Assembly (NCBI GenBank): GCA_900455155.1
Contig: UGUC01000003.1
Coordinates: forward strand, 248,001-312,000
Source of the DNA: Providencia stuartii
Lineage (GTDB): Bacteria > Pseudomonadota > Gammaproteobacteria > Enterobacterales > Enterobacteriaceae
Length of the DNA stretch: 64,000 bases
Direction of reading: 5' to 3'
Part shown: positions 1-9,633 of the stretch, in pieces
Layout of the letters: every line of letters starts with the position of its first letter
Numbering within the stretch: the stretch's first letter is position 1
Notes under the pieces: model-generated
Told to the model about the DNA's origin: nothing
Seen by the model: only the letters and a program-made list of their open reading frames with translations
Database searches by the model: none
Position numbers and translations under genes: made by a program

Positions 1-636
1 AGTAAATGAATGGTGAGCATTAAAGTGCATCTGAACGAATGGATCAAGGGTAATATTCAATTCTTTACAATAATGACGGCTAATTTTATGGCAATCTAGA
101 ATTCACTAAGTGAAGTCATCTACACTATCCAGAATTTATAATATTTTAAAATAACAACTTATTTTTTCAACCCATAAACCGCAGTCTGAATGTAAAAGTA
201 ATAACTTTAATCCGCCTACCTGAAAGCGCCCTAATAATAGAAACTCAAAAGATAGATACCAATATCCCTACAGGTTAATTGGACATACGTCTACTTTGGA
301 TAAAAAATAATCTATTGGTTTACTCTAAAATAGGGAAACCTACTGCTCTCGATAAAAATAGTTAAACTCACGATACAAAAGTAATATTTATCATTATTCA
401 ATAGACTGGCCGTTTTTTATTTATAGGTGGCCTTATTTCAATATAAACAAATAATTTTAGTTATAAGTTCAAGCAATAATAAATTAACCTTAGTTATTAC
501 AATGAATATATGTTTATTTTTTCAACATATAAACTTATTTTTTATCGCTTAATTTCTGAGATAGGATGAGTTAAAAACCGAAAGAAAATAGGTCAGGAAT
601 AGTATTTTAATAAATGAATTTTAATATTAGTTGGTA
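1..636. other. AT-rich stretch without a recognisable gene
   Basis: All six frames are broken by frequent stops, and I see no conserved protein, RNA gene or clear insertion-sequence end. The stretch lies downstream of lysA, whose reading direction runs toward it. It may hold a decayed gene, but I cannot identify one. Confidence 0.5.
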
Positions 637-664
637 ACGATACTGCTTTAAAAAGCAGTATCGT
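637..664. terminator. Strong stem-loop just after lysA
   Basis: A perfect 12-bp inverted repeat (arm ACGATACTGCTT) with a four-base loop begins 9 bases past the lysA stop codon. Neither side has the usual T-run after the stem: on the lysA strand the T-run precedes the stem. It could be a terminator or a 3' end stabiliser of the lysA mRNA. Confidence 0.55.
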
Positions 665-673
665 CAAAAAAGA

Positions 674-1933
674 TTAAAGCTCTAATGCCAATAATTCTTC
701 AATCGTTTGGCGACGGCGGATAAGTTTTGGCGTACCCTCAATTAATAACACTTCAGGTAACAGAGGGCGGCTATTGTAGTTTGATGACATCGACGCCCCA
801 TAAGCACCAGTATCATGGAAGACCAAATAATCCCCTACTTGCACATCAGGCAGTAAACGGGTCTCGACCATTCCTCCTTCTTGCTGGGTAAACACATCCC
901 CCGATTCACACAAAGGCCCCGCAACAATAGTCTCTTTTAAAGGTACATTTTCTAATGAGCGCCCCTCAGCAGGTAATACAGAGATATGGTGATAACTCCC
1001 ATACATTGCAGGACGCATCAGATCATTAAATCCACTATCGACCAACACATAGTGGCGGCTTCCCATCGTTTTAACCGCTCTCACTTCCGCGAGCAATACC
1101 CCCGATTCAGCAACCAAATAGCGACCCGGTTCAATTTCCAGTTCAATAGAATGACCTAAATGACGCTCAATTCGTTGGCGAGCAGTGTTCCAAAGGCTGT
1201 AATAGTGCTGAATATCGATAACTTCATCTTGTTCTCGATAAGGTGTCGATAACCCACCACCGGCTGAAATCGCCTGAATATCCGCATTTGACGAGATCAC
1301 TTGTTCAACCATTGCATCACAGACATTTGCTAAGTGTTGATAATCGACCCCAGAGCCAATATGCATATGTAGCCCAACCAATGACAGATTATAACGGCGA
1401 ATTTGTTCCAGTGCTTTTGGTAGGTCTTGATACCAAATACCGTGTTTACTGTTTTCACCACCTGTATTGGTTTTTTGTGAATGGCCATGACCAAAACCAG
1501 GGTTAATACGCAACCAAACAGGATGACCCGATTTTTGCTCACCAATCTGGCTTAACATATCAATAGATCCAGCATTCACCGGAATATCTAACTCAGTCAC
1601 CCGTGCCAAAGTGGCTCTATCCAGTACATCAGCAGTAAAAACAATTTCTGAGTTTTCACGACCAGCCTGGAAACCAGCTACAAGCGCACGCTCTATTTCA
1701 CCTAGCGAAACAGAATCAACCTTGACTCCCTGCTCACGCATTAAGCGCAAAATATGAATATTTGAGCAAGCTTTTTGAGCAAAACGCACGGTATCAAAGG
1801 GTTTGAGCTGATTTATTCGCTCAATAATCACTGAGCTGTCGTACACCCAAACAGGGGTGCCAAACTGTTCAGGTAACGTCGATAAGTATTCGGGCGTTAA
1901 ATATTGGCTAGTAGTGGTGGCAAATGAGGTCAT
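674..1933 (-). CDS. lysA: Diaminopimelate decarboxylase LysA
   Basis: This is the last enzyme of lysine biosynthesis: it decarboxylates meso-diaminopimelate to L-lysine in the cytoplasm using pyridoxal phosphate (PLP). The 419 residues match the E. coli length. The PLP lysine is in the motif FAQKACSN (about Lys54), followed by the GGGLSTPY phosphate-binding loop and the CESGD segment that contributes the active-site cysteine from the partner subunit. The gene is divergent from lysR, with about 115 bp between the starts, the classical arrangement in which LysR activates lysA when lysine is scarce. The reading frame is intact. Confidence 0.97.
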   Translation of the reverse strand: MTSFATTTSQYLTPEYLSTLPEQFGTPVWVYDSSVIIERINQLKPFDTVRFAQKACSNIHILRLMREQGVKVDSVSLGEIERALVAGFQAGRENSEIVFTADVLDRATLARVTELDIPVNAGSIDMLSQIGEQKSGHPVWLRINPGFGHGHSQKTNTGGENSKHGIWYQDLPKALEQIRRYNLSLVGLHMHIGSGVDYQHLANVCDAMVEQVISSNADIQAISAGGGLSTPYREQDEVIDIQHYYSLWNTARQRIERHLGHSIELEIEPGRYLVAESGVLLAEVRAVKTMGSRHYVLVDSGFNDLMRPAMYGSYHHISVLPAEGRSLENVPLKETIVAGPLCESGDVFTQQEGGMVETRLLPDVQVGDYLVFHDTGAYGASMSSNYNSRPLLPEVLLIEGTPKLIRRRQTIEELLALEL

Positions 1934-2048
1934 GTTTTTCTCGCACGTAAATTTTTCTTATATTGTCCTATTATTCAGAGAAAGTTCGGGAAAAAAAATA
2001 TCCATTTTGCTAAAGTCTATTCATTTTTGATATAGAAAGAAAAACATC

Positions 2049-2984
2049 ATGCAAACTCTCTCTTGGCGACATATTGAAATCTTTCGGGCGGTAATGACGA
2101 CGCCGAATCTAACAGAAGCAGCGTTACTGCTAAATACCTCACAGCCGACCATTAGTCGAGAGCTTGCTCGCCTTGAACATCTGCTACAGTTCAAATTATT
2201 TGATCGCGTTAAAGGCCGATTGCGCCCGACAGCACAGGGATTACGCTTTTTTGAGGAGGTTGAGCGCTCTTATTATGGTTTAGAGCGGATAAAAAACTCA
2301 GTACAAACCATCCGCCGTTTTGATAATGCGCAGATCTCCATCATATGCTTACCCGCCTTCGCCCAATCATTACTACCACAAGTGTGCCAAACATTTATGG
2401 CTGATTATCCTGACGTCAATCTGACAGTGATCCCTCAAGAATCACCAATCCTCGAAGAGTGGCTATCGGCTCAACGTTATGATTTTGGTCTAACCGAACA
2501 CTTACAAACGCCACCAGGCACAGAACAACTCACATTAGGCTCGCTGAATGAGGTTTGTGTCTTACCGGCGGGTCATCCCCTTGAGCATAAACCCGTTTTA
2601 ACACCGATTGATTTTCAGCAACAAAACTTCATTAGCCTGTCACTAACAGACAGCTATCGGCAGATTATCGATACCATTTTTGCCCAACATCAAATTGAGC
2701 GAAAAATGGTGATGGAGACGCATTCAGCATCGTCTATCTGCGCAATGGCGTTAAAAGGCATCGGTATTTCAATCGTCAACCCTATCACCGCTTTGGATTT
2801 CCACCAGCAATCAGCAGGTAAGCTGATCATTCGCCCATTGAGTTTTTCGATTCCTTTTACAGTGAGTTTAATTAAGCCGATTCACCGGCCATCATCACAA
2901 CTATTAGATATTTTTACCCAATACTTACGGGCTTCATTTGCCAAAACTGAGCAGGATTTAAGTAGCGCGTTGCTGCATCAGTGA
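2049..2984 (+). CDS. lysR: LysR, transcriptional activator of lysA
   Basis: Founding member of the LysR family. Its N-terminal winged helix-turn-helix (about residues 4-63, with TSQPTISRELARLE as recognition region) is followed by a periplasmic-binding-protein-like effector domain that senses diaminopimelate/lysine status. The length of 311 aa equals E. coli LysR, and phrases such as VPQESPxLEEWLSAQR are closely conserved. It is divergent from its target lysA. Its last 27 bases overlap the 3' end of the convergent regulator at 2958-3878, so the two mRNAs are antisense at their ends. Confidence 0.96.
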   Translation: MQTLSWRHIEIFRAVMTTPNLTEAALLLNTSQPTISRELARLEHLLQFKLFDRVKGRLRPTAQGLRFFEEVERSYYGLERIKNSVQTIRRFDNAQISIICLPAFAQSLLPQVCQTFMADYPDVNLTVIPQESPILEEWLSAQRYDFGLTEHLQTPPGTEQLTLGSLNEVCVLPAGHPLEHKPVLTPIDFQQQNFISLSLTDSYRQIIDTIFAQHQIERKMVMETHSASSICAMALKGIGISIVNPITALDFHQQSAGKLIIRPLSFSIPFTVSLIKPIHRPSSQLLDIFTQYLRASFAKTEQDLSSALLHQ

Positions 2985-3878
2985 CTGCCAATATTCTGAA
3001 GTTGTAAACCAGTTACCTAAAAAATCCAGTACAGCTCTTAATGTTGTCGGCATATTTTGGCGACTGGCATACACTGCATAAATTCCCAATGGCTGCGGCA
3101 CATAGTCGGGTAATAGCTGGAGCAGCTCCCCTGATTCTAAGTATTTTTTGACCGATAAATAAGGCTGCATAGCAATACCTACACCATTTAATGCCGCTTG
3201 AGCCAAAAATACAGATTCATCGGCACTGAGTCGCCCTCCTACTAATACGGAAAAAGGCTCTCCATCTTTTTCAAAACGCCATAAACTGCGCCCAAAAAAA
3301 TTGTAGGTCAAACATTCCAGTGGCGCTAAATCCTCCGGCTTAGTCGGTATTTTTTTATCTTTGAAAAAAGATGGCGCTGCACAAATCACAGAGTGGCACG
3401 TTGAAAGCGGCTTGGCTATCAAACTCGGCTCTAATTGATTCGTAATACGGATAGCCAAATCAATCCTATCTTCAATCAGATTCACCACCTTATTTGTAAT
3501 ACTTAAATCAATCGCCATATTTGGGTAGTGTTGTAAAAACTCGGTTATTGCGACAGAAAGCGCTTGGCTGGCAATCGACTGAGCACAACTAATGCGCACT
3601 AGCCCCGTCAATTGAGTCGCATCATGTTGCTGTTGTACAGGCAGAGTTAAAGAGAGTGCATTTAACTTTAGCGCTTGTTGATAAACCCCTTCTCCTGCCG
3701 ATGTCAAACTCAGCCGCCTTGTCGTACGGTTTAATAAACGTACCCCAGCCCACTGTTCCATTTCAGCAAGATATCGGGTCACCATCGCTCGTGACATATC
3801 GAGTTTATCTGCGGCAGCACTCATACTGCCATGCTCAACAATACTAATAAAAACCTGTACCGCCGTTAATCTATCCAT
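2958..3878 (-). CDS. LysR-family transcriptional regulator
   Basis: 306 aa. The N-terminal helix-turn-helix (MDRLTAVQVFISIVEHGSMSAAADKLDMS) and the layout RLLNRTTRRLSLT belong to the large DhcR/AaeR-like LysR subgroup. The C-terminal half is a ligand-binding domain. It is divergent from the metallo-beta-lactamase-fold gene at 4000, with a 121-bp gap, so that gene and the dsbA-like gene after it are the obvious candidate targets (inference). The ligand is unknown. Confidence 0.88.
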   Translation of the reverse strand: MDRLTAVQVFISIVEHGSMSAAADKLDMSRAMVTRYLAEMEQWAGVRLLNRTTRRLSLTSAGEGVYQQALKLNALSLTLPVQQQHDATQLTGLVRISCAQSIASQALSVAITEFLQHYPNMAIDLSITNKVVNLIEDRIDLAIRITNQLEPSLIAKPLSTCHSVICAAPSFFKDKKIPTKPEDLAPLECLTYNFFGRSLWRFEKDGEPFSVLVGGRLSADESVFLAQAALNGVGIAMQPYLSVKKYLESGELLQLLPDYVPQPLGIYAVYASRQNMPTTLRAVLDFLGNWFTTSEYWQSLMQQRAT

Positions 3879-3999
3879 CTATTTGACCGATTTGTGCAAC
3901 AAACATTTGCTAATTATGGCGTTTTTCTCATCATTATTGCAATTTAATATACACCCAACTTAACGAGGTTTTTAAAATATGGCTAACAATTAGGAGTTA

Positions 4000-4875
4000 A
4001 TGATGAAACAACATGCTATCGCCGCCGCCACTTTACTTGCAATGAGCGCTACATTTGCCCATGCAGCAGAGCTTAAATTAGATATCTATAACCCAGGAAA
4101 TAACAGTGTATTTCCCGTTTCCTCTGAAATTATCAGCGGTGATAAAGAAGTTGTGCTGATCGATGCACAGTTTCAAAAAAATGATGCACAGGCCTTAGTG
4201 AAAAAGATAAAAGCGCTCAATAAAACCCTAACAACCATTTATATCAGCCATTCTGATCCCGATTATTATTTTGGATTAGATACGATCACGAAAGCATTTC
4301 CTAAAGCTAAGGTGATAGCGACGAAAGAAACCGTTGAAGCTATCAAAGCATCGAAAGATGGCAAGTTGGCATATTGGGGTGAAGTGCTTAAAAACGAAGC
4401 GCCAACAACACTTATCGTACCCGATGTGATACAAGGCAATAGTTTTACTGTCGATGGTGAAACTCTCTTTATTAAAGGAAGTGATGGTCCAGCTCCAGAG
4501 CGTACTTATGTTTGGGTTCCATCATTGAAAGCTGTCGTTGGGGGAGTCGTTGTCTCTGATAATATCCATGTTTGGATTGCAGATACTCAAACTCAATCAT
4601 CGCGACAACACTGGCAACAAACTTTAGAAAGCATTCAAGCTTTACAACCTAAAACCGTTGTACCAGGGCACTTTACTGGTAAATCAAAAATGGATCTTAG
4701 CTCTGTTACCTTTACTCAAAATTACTTGAATACCTTTGAGGCCATGGCTGAACAAAGTAAGGATGCCAAAGAGCTTACGAGCAAAATGGAGAAGGCTTAC
4801 CCTCATCTTGATGATAAATCGAGCTTAGAGCTAAGTGCCAAAGTCATTAAAGGCGAAATGCAGTGGCCACAATAA
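4000..4875 (+). CDS. Secreted metallo-beta-lactamase-fold protein with an altered metal site
   Basis: 291 aa with a clear Sec signal peptide (hydrophobic stretch ending AHAA near residue 23), so it is periplasmic. The fold is suggested by the early LIDAQF strand, the HSDPDYYFG motif at about residues 84-92 and a later VPGHF at about 224. Classical members carry HxHxDH at the first motif. Here the second His is Asp and the final His is Tyr, so the usual two-zinc centre cannot form in the normal way. It may bind one metal or act differently. ATG codons at 4000 and 4003 are both possible starts. A dsbA-like gene follows, and a LysR-type regulator is divergent. Confidence 0.82.
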   Translation: MMKQHAIAAATLLAMSATFAHAAELKLDIYNPGNNSVFPVSSEIISGDKEVVLIDAQFQKNDAQALVKKIKALNKTLTTIYISHSDPDYYFGLDTITKAFPKAKVIATKETVEAIKASKDGKLAYWGEVLKNEAPTTLIVPDVIQGNSFTVDGETLFIKGSDGPAPERTYVWVPSLKAVVGGVVVSDNIHVWIADTQTQSSRQHWQQTLESIQALQPKTVVPGHFTGKSKMDLSSVTFTQNYLNTFEAMAEQSKDAKELTSKMEKAYPHLDDKSSLELSAKVIKGEMQWPQ

Positions 4876-4883
4876 AATAATCT

Positions 4884-4918
4884 CAATTAACCTATCCCTA
4901 TAATGGATAGGCTAATTG
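4884..4918 (+). other. Intercistronic stem-loop
   Basis: A 14-bp inverted repeat with one mismatch (left arm CAATTAACCTATCC) lies between the metallo-beta-lactamase-fold gene and the dsbA-like gene. No T-run follows on the plus strand, so it looks more like an mRNA-stability or partial attenuation element than a full terminator. Confidence 0.5.
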
Positions 4919-4944
4919 AATCACTGAATAGTTAAGGAGCTATC

Positions 4945-5589
4945 ATGAATAAAATCACCTTACATTACATTTATGACCCTTTATGTGGCTGGTGTTACGG
5001 TGCTTCACCATTGATTGAAATTGCCAATTCTCACCCTGACATTGTGTTAGAATTACATGGCGGAGGCATGCTGGCAGGCGCATCACGCCTTCATATGGAT
5101 AATCAATTCCGTGAGCACATCAAACAATCCGATAAACGCATTGCCGCCATGACAGGGCAAATTTTTGGTAATGACTATTTAAAAATGCTGGATGAGCCAA
5201 ATCTTGTTCTTGATTCAGCACCACCTTTACAAGCCATTCTTGCTTCTGAAAAGCAACAAAAAGCATTAGCGATGTTAAAAGCAGTTCAGCATGCTCATTA
5301 CGTCTCTGGTCGTCATATCAGCAACCCAAATGTCTTATTAGCGATCGCACAAGAAATCGGGTTAGATAGCGAGCAATACCAGTTTGATTATGCCGAACAA
5401 GGAGGGAATAACCTTGAACACCATATTCACTATAGCCGCCAGCTACTGACTCAATCCGGATCTTCCGGCTTCCCGACCTTACTCATAAAACAGCAGCATA
5501 AGTGGCTGCGCGTACCGTTACAAAACTATTTAGGTGATCCTCAAAAATGGCAACAATTTTTGGATTCACTAGTAGCAGCCAATCAATGA
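4945..5589 (+). CDS. DsbA-family thiol-disulfide protein (FrnE-like)
   Basis: 214 aa, thioredoxin fold with an inserted helical domain. The active-site motif CGWC lies at about residues 14-17 (context YDPLCGWCYGAS) and the cis-proline loop is SGFPTL near residue 174. There is no signal peptide, so it should be cytoplasmic, as is usual for FrnE-type proteins. Family members are linked to thiol oxidoreduction and isomerisation, but no substrate can be inferred. An AAGGAG ribosome site precedes ATG 4945. It probably belongs with the upstream metallo-beta-lactamase-fold gene. Confidence 0.88.
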   Translation: MNKITLHYIYDPLCGWCYGASPLIEIANSHPDIVLELHGGGMLAGASRLHMDNQFREHIKQSDKRIAAMTGQIFGNDYLKMLDEPNLVLDSAPPLQAILASEKQQKALAMLKAVQHAHYVSGRHISNPNVLLAIAQEIGLDSEQYQFDYAEQGGNNLEHHIHYSRQLLTQSGSSGFPTLLIKQQHKWLRVPLQNYLGDPQKWQQFLDSLVAANQ

Positions 5590-5593
5590 TGCG

Positions 5594-6433
5594 CTACGAC
5601 ATCGCGCCATTGAACATCACTAAACACACCAATGGCGCAAATAACCAATAAGTTGCACTCAAAATGATAGCTGGGCCAAAGGGGATACGGGCGATAGCTT
5701 TGTGCCGATGACGTAAATAAATGGCCCAATAGTGAAGCCCGCCAATGCCCGCCGCTAACGCAAAAAACTGAGGTAAATTCATAAGCCCGAGCCAAGCTGC
5801 ACATGCGGCAATCAGTTTAAAATCCCCTCGCCCCATTTGCGGGGATTGGCGGATCTTCTCCATAATTACCGTTAACAGCATGATGGAAAGGTAACTGGTG
5901 ATCACCGCATAGATAGCCGAAACCACATTACCTTGCTCAGAGCACACTTGATACACTAACCCTACCCATAATAGTGGGTAAACAAGTATGTCTGGTAAAT
6001 AGCCTATTTTCATATCAATAATAAATAGACAAACTATTAAATTGAAGAAAATACTAAATAAAATAACAATAATTAATTCATCATTTAATGAGAAATTAAA
6101 TATTATTAAAGGAAAATAAATAAGTACCAGCCATTTATAACCTATCCTTACCCCATCTTTATTTAAATATTTTTTAGGAATATGTTGTAACATCAACTGT
6201 GAAATTTTCGCTGATATAACAATGATAAAAGCCATAATTAATAGCCTATAGCCACATACATACCCCAAAAAACAGTATGAATTATCGATAGTTACATTTC
6301 CTGAACTTAAGTTGCCTCGGCATACTGTTAGCATTGGAAAAGTTGAAGTAATAAAATCATTAAGATCACTAAAAGATAAAAAAGAGAGATGATGGATAAT
6401 TTTATGATAGATCCTTTCAATCGGTAATATCAT
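5594..6433 (-). CDS. Type IV prepilin peptidase (A24 family), orphan
   Basis: 279 aa integral membrane aspartyl protease. Both catalytic aspartate motifs are visible: FIIDMKIGYLPD (about residue 135) and GRGDFKLIAACAAWLG (about residue 205, the GxGD signature), and the terminal FGPAI segment is typical. The N-terminal 70 residues do not resemble the usual first part, and the zinc-binding paired CxxC of bifunctional PilD/GspO enzymes is absent, so a downstream start (for example MAFIIVIS) is possible. No pilin or secretion genes lie nearby. It may serve pilins encoded elsewhere or be a relic. Confidence 0.8.
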   Translation of the reverse strand: MILPIERIYHKIIHHLSFLSFSDLNDFITSTFPMLTVCRGNLSSGNVTIDNSYCFLGYVCGYRLLIMAFIIVISAKISQLMLQHIPKKYLNKDGVRIGYKWLVLIYFPLIIFNFSLNDELIIVILFSIFFNLIVCLFIIDMKIGYLPDILVYPLLWVGLVYQVCSEQGNVVSAIYAVITSYLSIMLLTVIMEKIRQSPQMGRGDFKLIAACAAWLGLMNLPQFFALAAGIGGLHYWAIYLRHRHKAIARIPFGPAIILSATYWLFAPLVCLVMFNGAMS

Positions 6434-6716
6434 ATATTCTCCTTATTCCATTATGGAGTTATATACAAATATACCGTACCTCTATTTATTTCCCTACACA
6501 GTAATTCCGACACAATTTATCGTTTTAACCGCGATGATTTTTTGTCGTATTTGATAATATATTATCATTCATCACACCAAATACCACACAGGCTAGACTA
6601 CAAAAAAACCATAAACCACTATAAAATTGAGCTAGCTCTTGATTTTGGCGATTGCATCCCCATATTTTTGATCTGCTATTGCTCTTTTTTAACCTTGTTC
6701 TTTTTAAGGAAACTGT

Positions 6717-7448
6717 ATGCGCATTCCACGCATTTATCACCCTGAGCCACTACAAATTAACACTACAATCGCTCTTGGCGATGATGCAGCCAACCATGTG
6801 GGGCGAGTGCTTCGCATGACTGCGGGCCAAAAACTGGAATTATTTGACGGCAGTAATCAGGTGTTTTGCGCTGAAATATCAGAGGCGACAAAAAAGAAAG
6901 TCTCCGTCAATATTATCGATAGCCATGTTGATGATAGAGAATCGCCATTAGATTTACACCTTGGGCAAGTCATGTCGCGTGGTGAAAAAATGGAGTTTAC
7001 TATCCAAAAATCGGTGGAACTAGGTGTTAATACAATCACCCCTTTACTCTCTGAGCGCTGTGGTGTTCGTTTAGATCCTGAAAGGTTAGAGAAAAAACGA
7101 CAGCAATGGCAAAAGATTGCCATTGCTGCGTGTGAGCAGTGTGGTCGTAATCGGATCCCACAAATTCGTCCTGTACAGTCACTCGAAGCATGGTGTGCTG
7201 AGGAGGATGGGGCATTTAAGGTCAACTTACACCCACGAGCAACACAAAGTATCAATACATTACCTGCCGAATTAAATAAAGTTCGGCTATTAATCGGCCC
7301 CGAAGGTGGGCTAAGTGAAGAAGAAATCGCCATGACAGCTAATTATCAATTTACTGATATTCTGTTAGGGCCAAGAGTATTAAGAACAGAAACGACTGCG
7401 CTAACTGCAATCACCGCACTGCAAGTGCGCCTAGGTGACCTAGGTTAA
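6717..7448 (+). CDS. rsmE: 16S rRNA m3U1498 methyltransferase RsmE
   Basis: 243 aa SPOUT-class methyltransferase that methylates N3 of U1498 in 16S rRNA in the 30S subunit. It has an N-terminal PUA-like RNA-binding domain and a C-terminal trefoil-knot domain with [14 protein letters not shown] and [11 protein letters not shown], the SAM-binding knot motifs. An AAGGA ribosome site precedes ATG 6717. gshB follows after 9 bases, the same rsmE-gshB pairing as in E. coli. Confidence 0.96.
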   Translation: MRIPRIYHPEPLQINTTIALGDDAANHVGRVLRMTAGQKLELFDGSNQVFCAEISEATKKKVSVNIIDSHVDDRESPLDLHLGQVMSRGEKMEFTIQKSVELGVNTITPLLSERCGVRLDPERLEKKRQQWQKIAIAACEQCGRNRIPQIRPVQSLEAWCAEEDGAFKVNLHPRATQSINTLPAELNKVRLLIGPEGGLSEEEIAMTANYQFTDILLGPRVLRTETTALTAITALQVRLGDLG

Positions 7449-7457
7449 GGAGAAAAA

Positions 7458-8405
7458 ATGATCAAGCTCGGTATAGTAATGGATCCTATTTCATCCATTA
7501 AAATCAAGAAAGATACTAGTTTTGCTATGATGCTGGAAGCTCAACGTCGTGGTTATGAAATCCATTATATGGAGATGAATGATCTCTATCTGTATCAAGG
7601 TGAAGCTCGCGCAACGACAAAAGTCGTCACTGTCGAAGAAAACCCAAACAAATGGTATGAGTTCAAATCTGAGCAAGATATCGCGCTCGGTGATCTTGAC
7701 GCTATTTTAATGCGTAAAGACCCCCCTTTCGACACTGAGTTTATCTATGCAACTTATATTCTTGAAAGAGCTGAGCAGGCTGGCGCACTGATCGTCAACA
7801 AGCCACAAAGTTTACGCGACTGCAATGAAAAACTGTTTACAGCGTGGTTCCCTGAATTAACGCCACACACATTAGTCACGCGCAGCGCTAAACAGCTACG
7901 TGAGTTCCACCAAAAGCATGGCGATGTGATTTTTAAACCACTTGATGGAATGGGCGGAGCGTCTATTTTCCGTTTGAAGCAAGACGACCCTAACGTTGGG
8001 GTTATTATCGAAACGCTCACCGAGCATGCTAGCCGTTACTGCATGGCACAAAACTATTTGCCAGCAATTAAAGATGGTGACAAACGTGTACTGGTCGTTG
8101 ATGGTGAGCCTGTGCCTTACTGTCTAGCTCGTATCCCAGCACAGGGGGAAACCCGTGGTAATTTGGCGGCAGGTGGTCGCGGAGAAGCTCGCCCATTAAG
8201 TGAAAGCGATTGGGAAATTGCCCGCGCCGTTGCCCCAACTTTAAAAGCAAAAGGCTTATACTTTGTTGGGCTTGATATTATAGGCGATCGTTTGACTGAA
8301 ATTAATGTCACTAGCCCAACTTGTGCCCGCGAAATTGAAGCCGCTTACGATATTTCTATCACGGGTATGTTGATGGATGCCATTGAGCGCGATATAAAAA
8401 AATAG
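7458..8405 (+). CDS. gshB: Glutathione synthetase GshB
   Basis: 315 aa ATP-grasp enzyme that joins gamma-glutamylcysteine and glycine to glutathione. The N-terminal IVMDPISSIKIKKDTSFAM, the ATP-grasp loop KPLDGMGGASIFR and the C-terminal GLDIIGDRLTEINVTSP are diagnostic. The length is the same as E. coli GshB. It is probably cotranscribed with rsmE (AAGGAG site, 9-bp gap), and the conserved order continues into yqgE-ruvX. Confidence 0.97.
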   Translation: MIKLGIVMDPISSIKIKKDTSFAMMLEAQRRGYEIHYMEMNDLYLYQGEARATTKVVTVEENPNKWYEFKSEQDIALGDLDAILMRKDPPFDTEFIYATYILERAEQAGALIVNKPQSLRDCNEKLFTAWFPELTPHTLVTRSAKQLREFHQKHGDVIFKPLDGMGGASIFRLKQDDPNVGVIIETLTEHASRYCMAQNYLPAIKDGDKRVLVVDGEPVPYCLARIPAQGETRGNLAAGGRGEARPLSESDWEIARAVAPTLKAKGLYFVGLDIIGDRLTEINVTSPTCAREIEAAYDISITGMLMDAIERDIKK

Positions 8406-8438
8406 TGCCTTCAGCGCTAAAAATAGCGTATTGGTAAT

Positions 8439-8468
8439 GAGAAAAGGCTCATTAAAGTGCCTTTTCTC
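8439..8468 (+). other. Stem-loop between gshB and yqgE
   Basis: A perfect 10-bp inverted repeat, GAGAAAAGGC with its complement GCCTTTTCTC, around a 10-base loop. The downstream bases are AACCTTT, so a full T-run is lacking. It may be a weak terminator or a processing site. Confidence 0.5.
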
Positions 8469-8529
8469 AACCTTTAAAGGCAATTCTTATCATTAAAATA
8501 GGTTACTTACTACACTGAGCCTAAAAATT

Positions 8530-9091
8530 ATGAATTTACAAAATCATTTTTTGATAGCAATGCCATCTCTTACTGATCCCTATTTTGAGCAGTCTGTTGT
8601 TTATGTGTGTGAACACAATGAAAAAGGCGCTATGGGGATCGTTATCAATAAACCTATTGATGATTTTTTCTGTGAGTACCATGCTTGAGAAATTAGAGAT
8701 AGCGGTTTCAACAACCAATACCAGCAACCTTGCTAAACCAGTGATTGCTGGTGGCCCTGTTGCTGAAGAGCATGGTTTTATCCTCCATACGCCGATTAAA
8801 GGCTTTGCCTCAAGTCTGCATCTCAATGATGACATGATGGTAACGACCTCTAAAGATATCTTAGAAACACTCGGCAAGGACCAGCAGCCTATGCAATCAT
8901 TAGTCGCTCTGGGATATGCAAGCTGGGAGCCCGGTCAACTCGAAAATGAAATTATGGAAAATAGTTGGTTGACGGTAGAAGCCACACCAGAGTTAGTGTT
9001 TGATACCCCTATTAAAGATCGCTGGCAAGCTGCTGCTAACCTTCTAGGCGTGAATATCCATACAATTTCCATGCAGGCAGGGCACGCGTGA
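8530..9091 (+). CDS. yqgE: YqgE/AlgH family protein, frame broken by one extra T
   Basis: The N-terminal part starts at ATG 8530 ([17 protein letters not shown]) and in the given frame stops at 8688 after 52 residues. The rest ([11 protein letters not shown] to SMQAGHA) continues in the next frame to 9091. The T-run at 8664-8669 has six Ts. With five, the product is 186 aa, one residue shorter than E. coli YqgE and collinear with it. Function is not well defined; homologues are often called AlgH-like regulators. A consensus error is more likely than real decay, because the flanking core operon is intact. It overlaps ruvX by one base (TGATG). Confidence 0.9.
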
Positions 9092-9510
9092 TGTCTAGCA
9101 GAACCCTTCTTGCATTTGATTTTGGTACGAAAAGTATTGGTGTTGCTGTTGGCCAAGAAATCACAGGAACAGCCCGCTCCCTCGCCTCACTGAAAGCCAA
9201 TGATGGCCGCCCTGATTGGCAACAGATCGAAAAGTTGCTAAAAGAGTGGCAACCTCAATTGGTCATTGTTGGCCTTCCTTTAAATATGGATGGCACTGAA
9301 CAACTTGTCACCAGCCAAGCGCGTAACTTTGCTAATCGTATCCATGGGCGATTTGGTGTCAAAGTCGAGCTACACGATGAACGCCTATCCACGGTTGCCG
9401 CAAAAGCAGAATTATTTGAACGTGGTGGTTACCGAGCACTAAGTAAAGGCAAAGTAGACTCAGCATCTGCTGTCGTGATCTTAGAAAGTTGGTTTGAGCA
9501 ACACCTTTAA
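9091..9510 (+). CDS. ruvX: YqgF/RuvX, putative Holliday junction resolvase / pre-16S rRNA nuclease
   Basis: About 139 aa RNase H-like fold. The first acidic residue sits in [16 protein letters not shown], the second motif is [13 protein letters not shown], and the last acidic motif is [17 protein letters not shown]. coli YqgF is implicated in maturation of the 16S rRNA 5' end, and the family was first annotated as a resolvase. ATG 9091 is preferred over the in-frame GTG at 9088, because it overlaps the yqgE stop and gives the family N-terminus [11 protein letters not shown]. Confidence 0.94.
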   Translation: MSSRTLLAFDFGTKSIGVAVGQEITGTARSLASLKANDGRPDWQQIEKLLKEWQPQLVIVGLPLNMDGTEQLVTSQARNFANRIHGRFGVKVELHDERLSTVAAKAELFERGGYRALSKGKVDSASAVVILESWFEQHL

Positions 9511-9633
9511 GCCGCACAATGTTTTCCGAAATGTAATTTTTTTTAATCTACACATGCAAAGGTGCCGTTATCAAGCAATATGCTTTACACTATGGGCATT
9601 ATGATTATCCACCTAACGTAATTGAACAGAATA

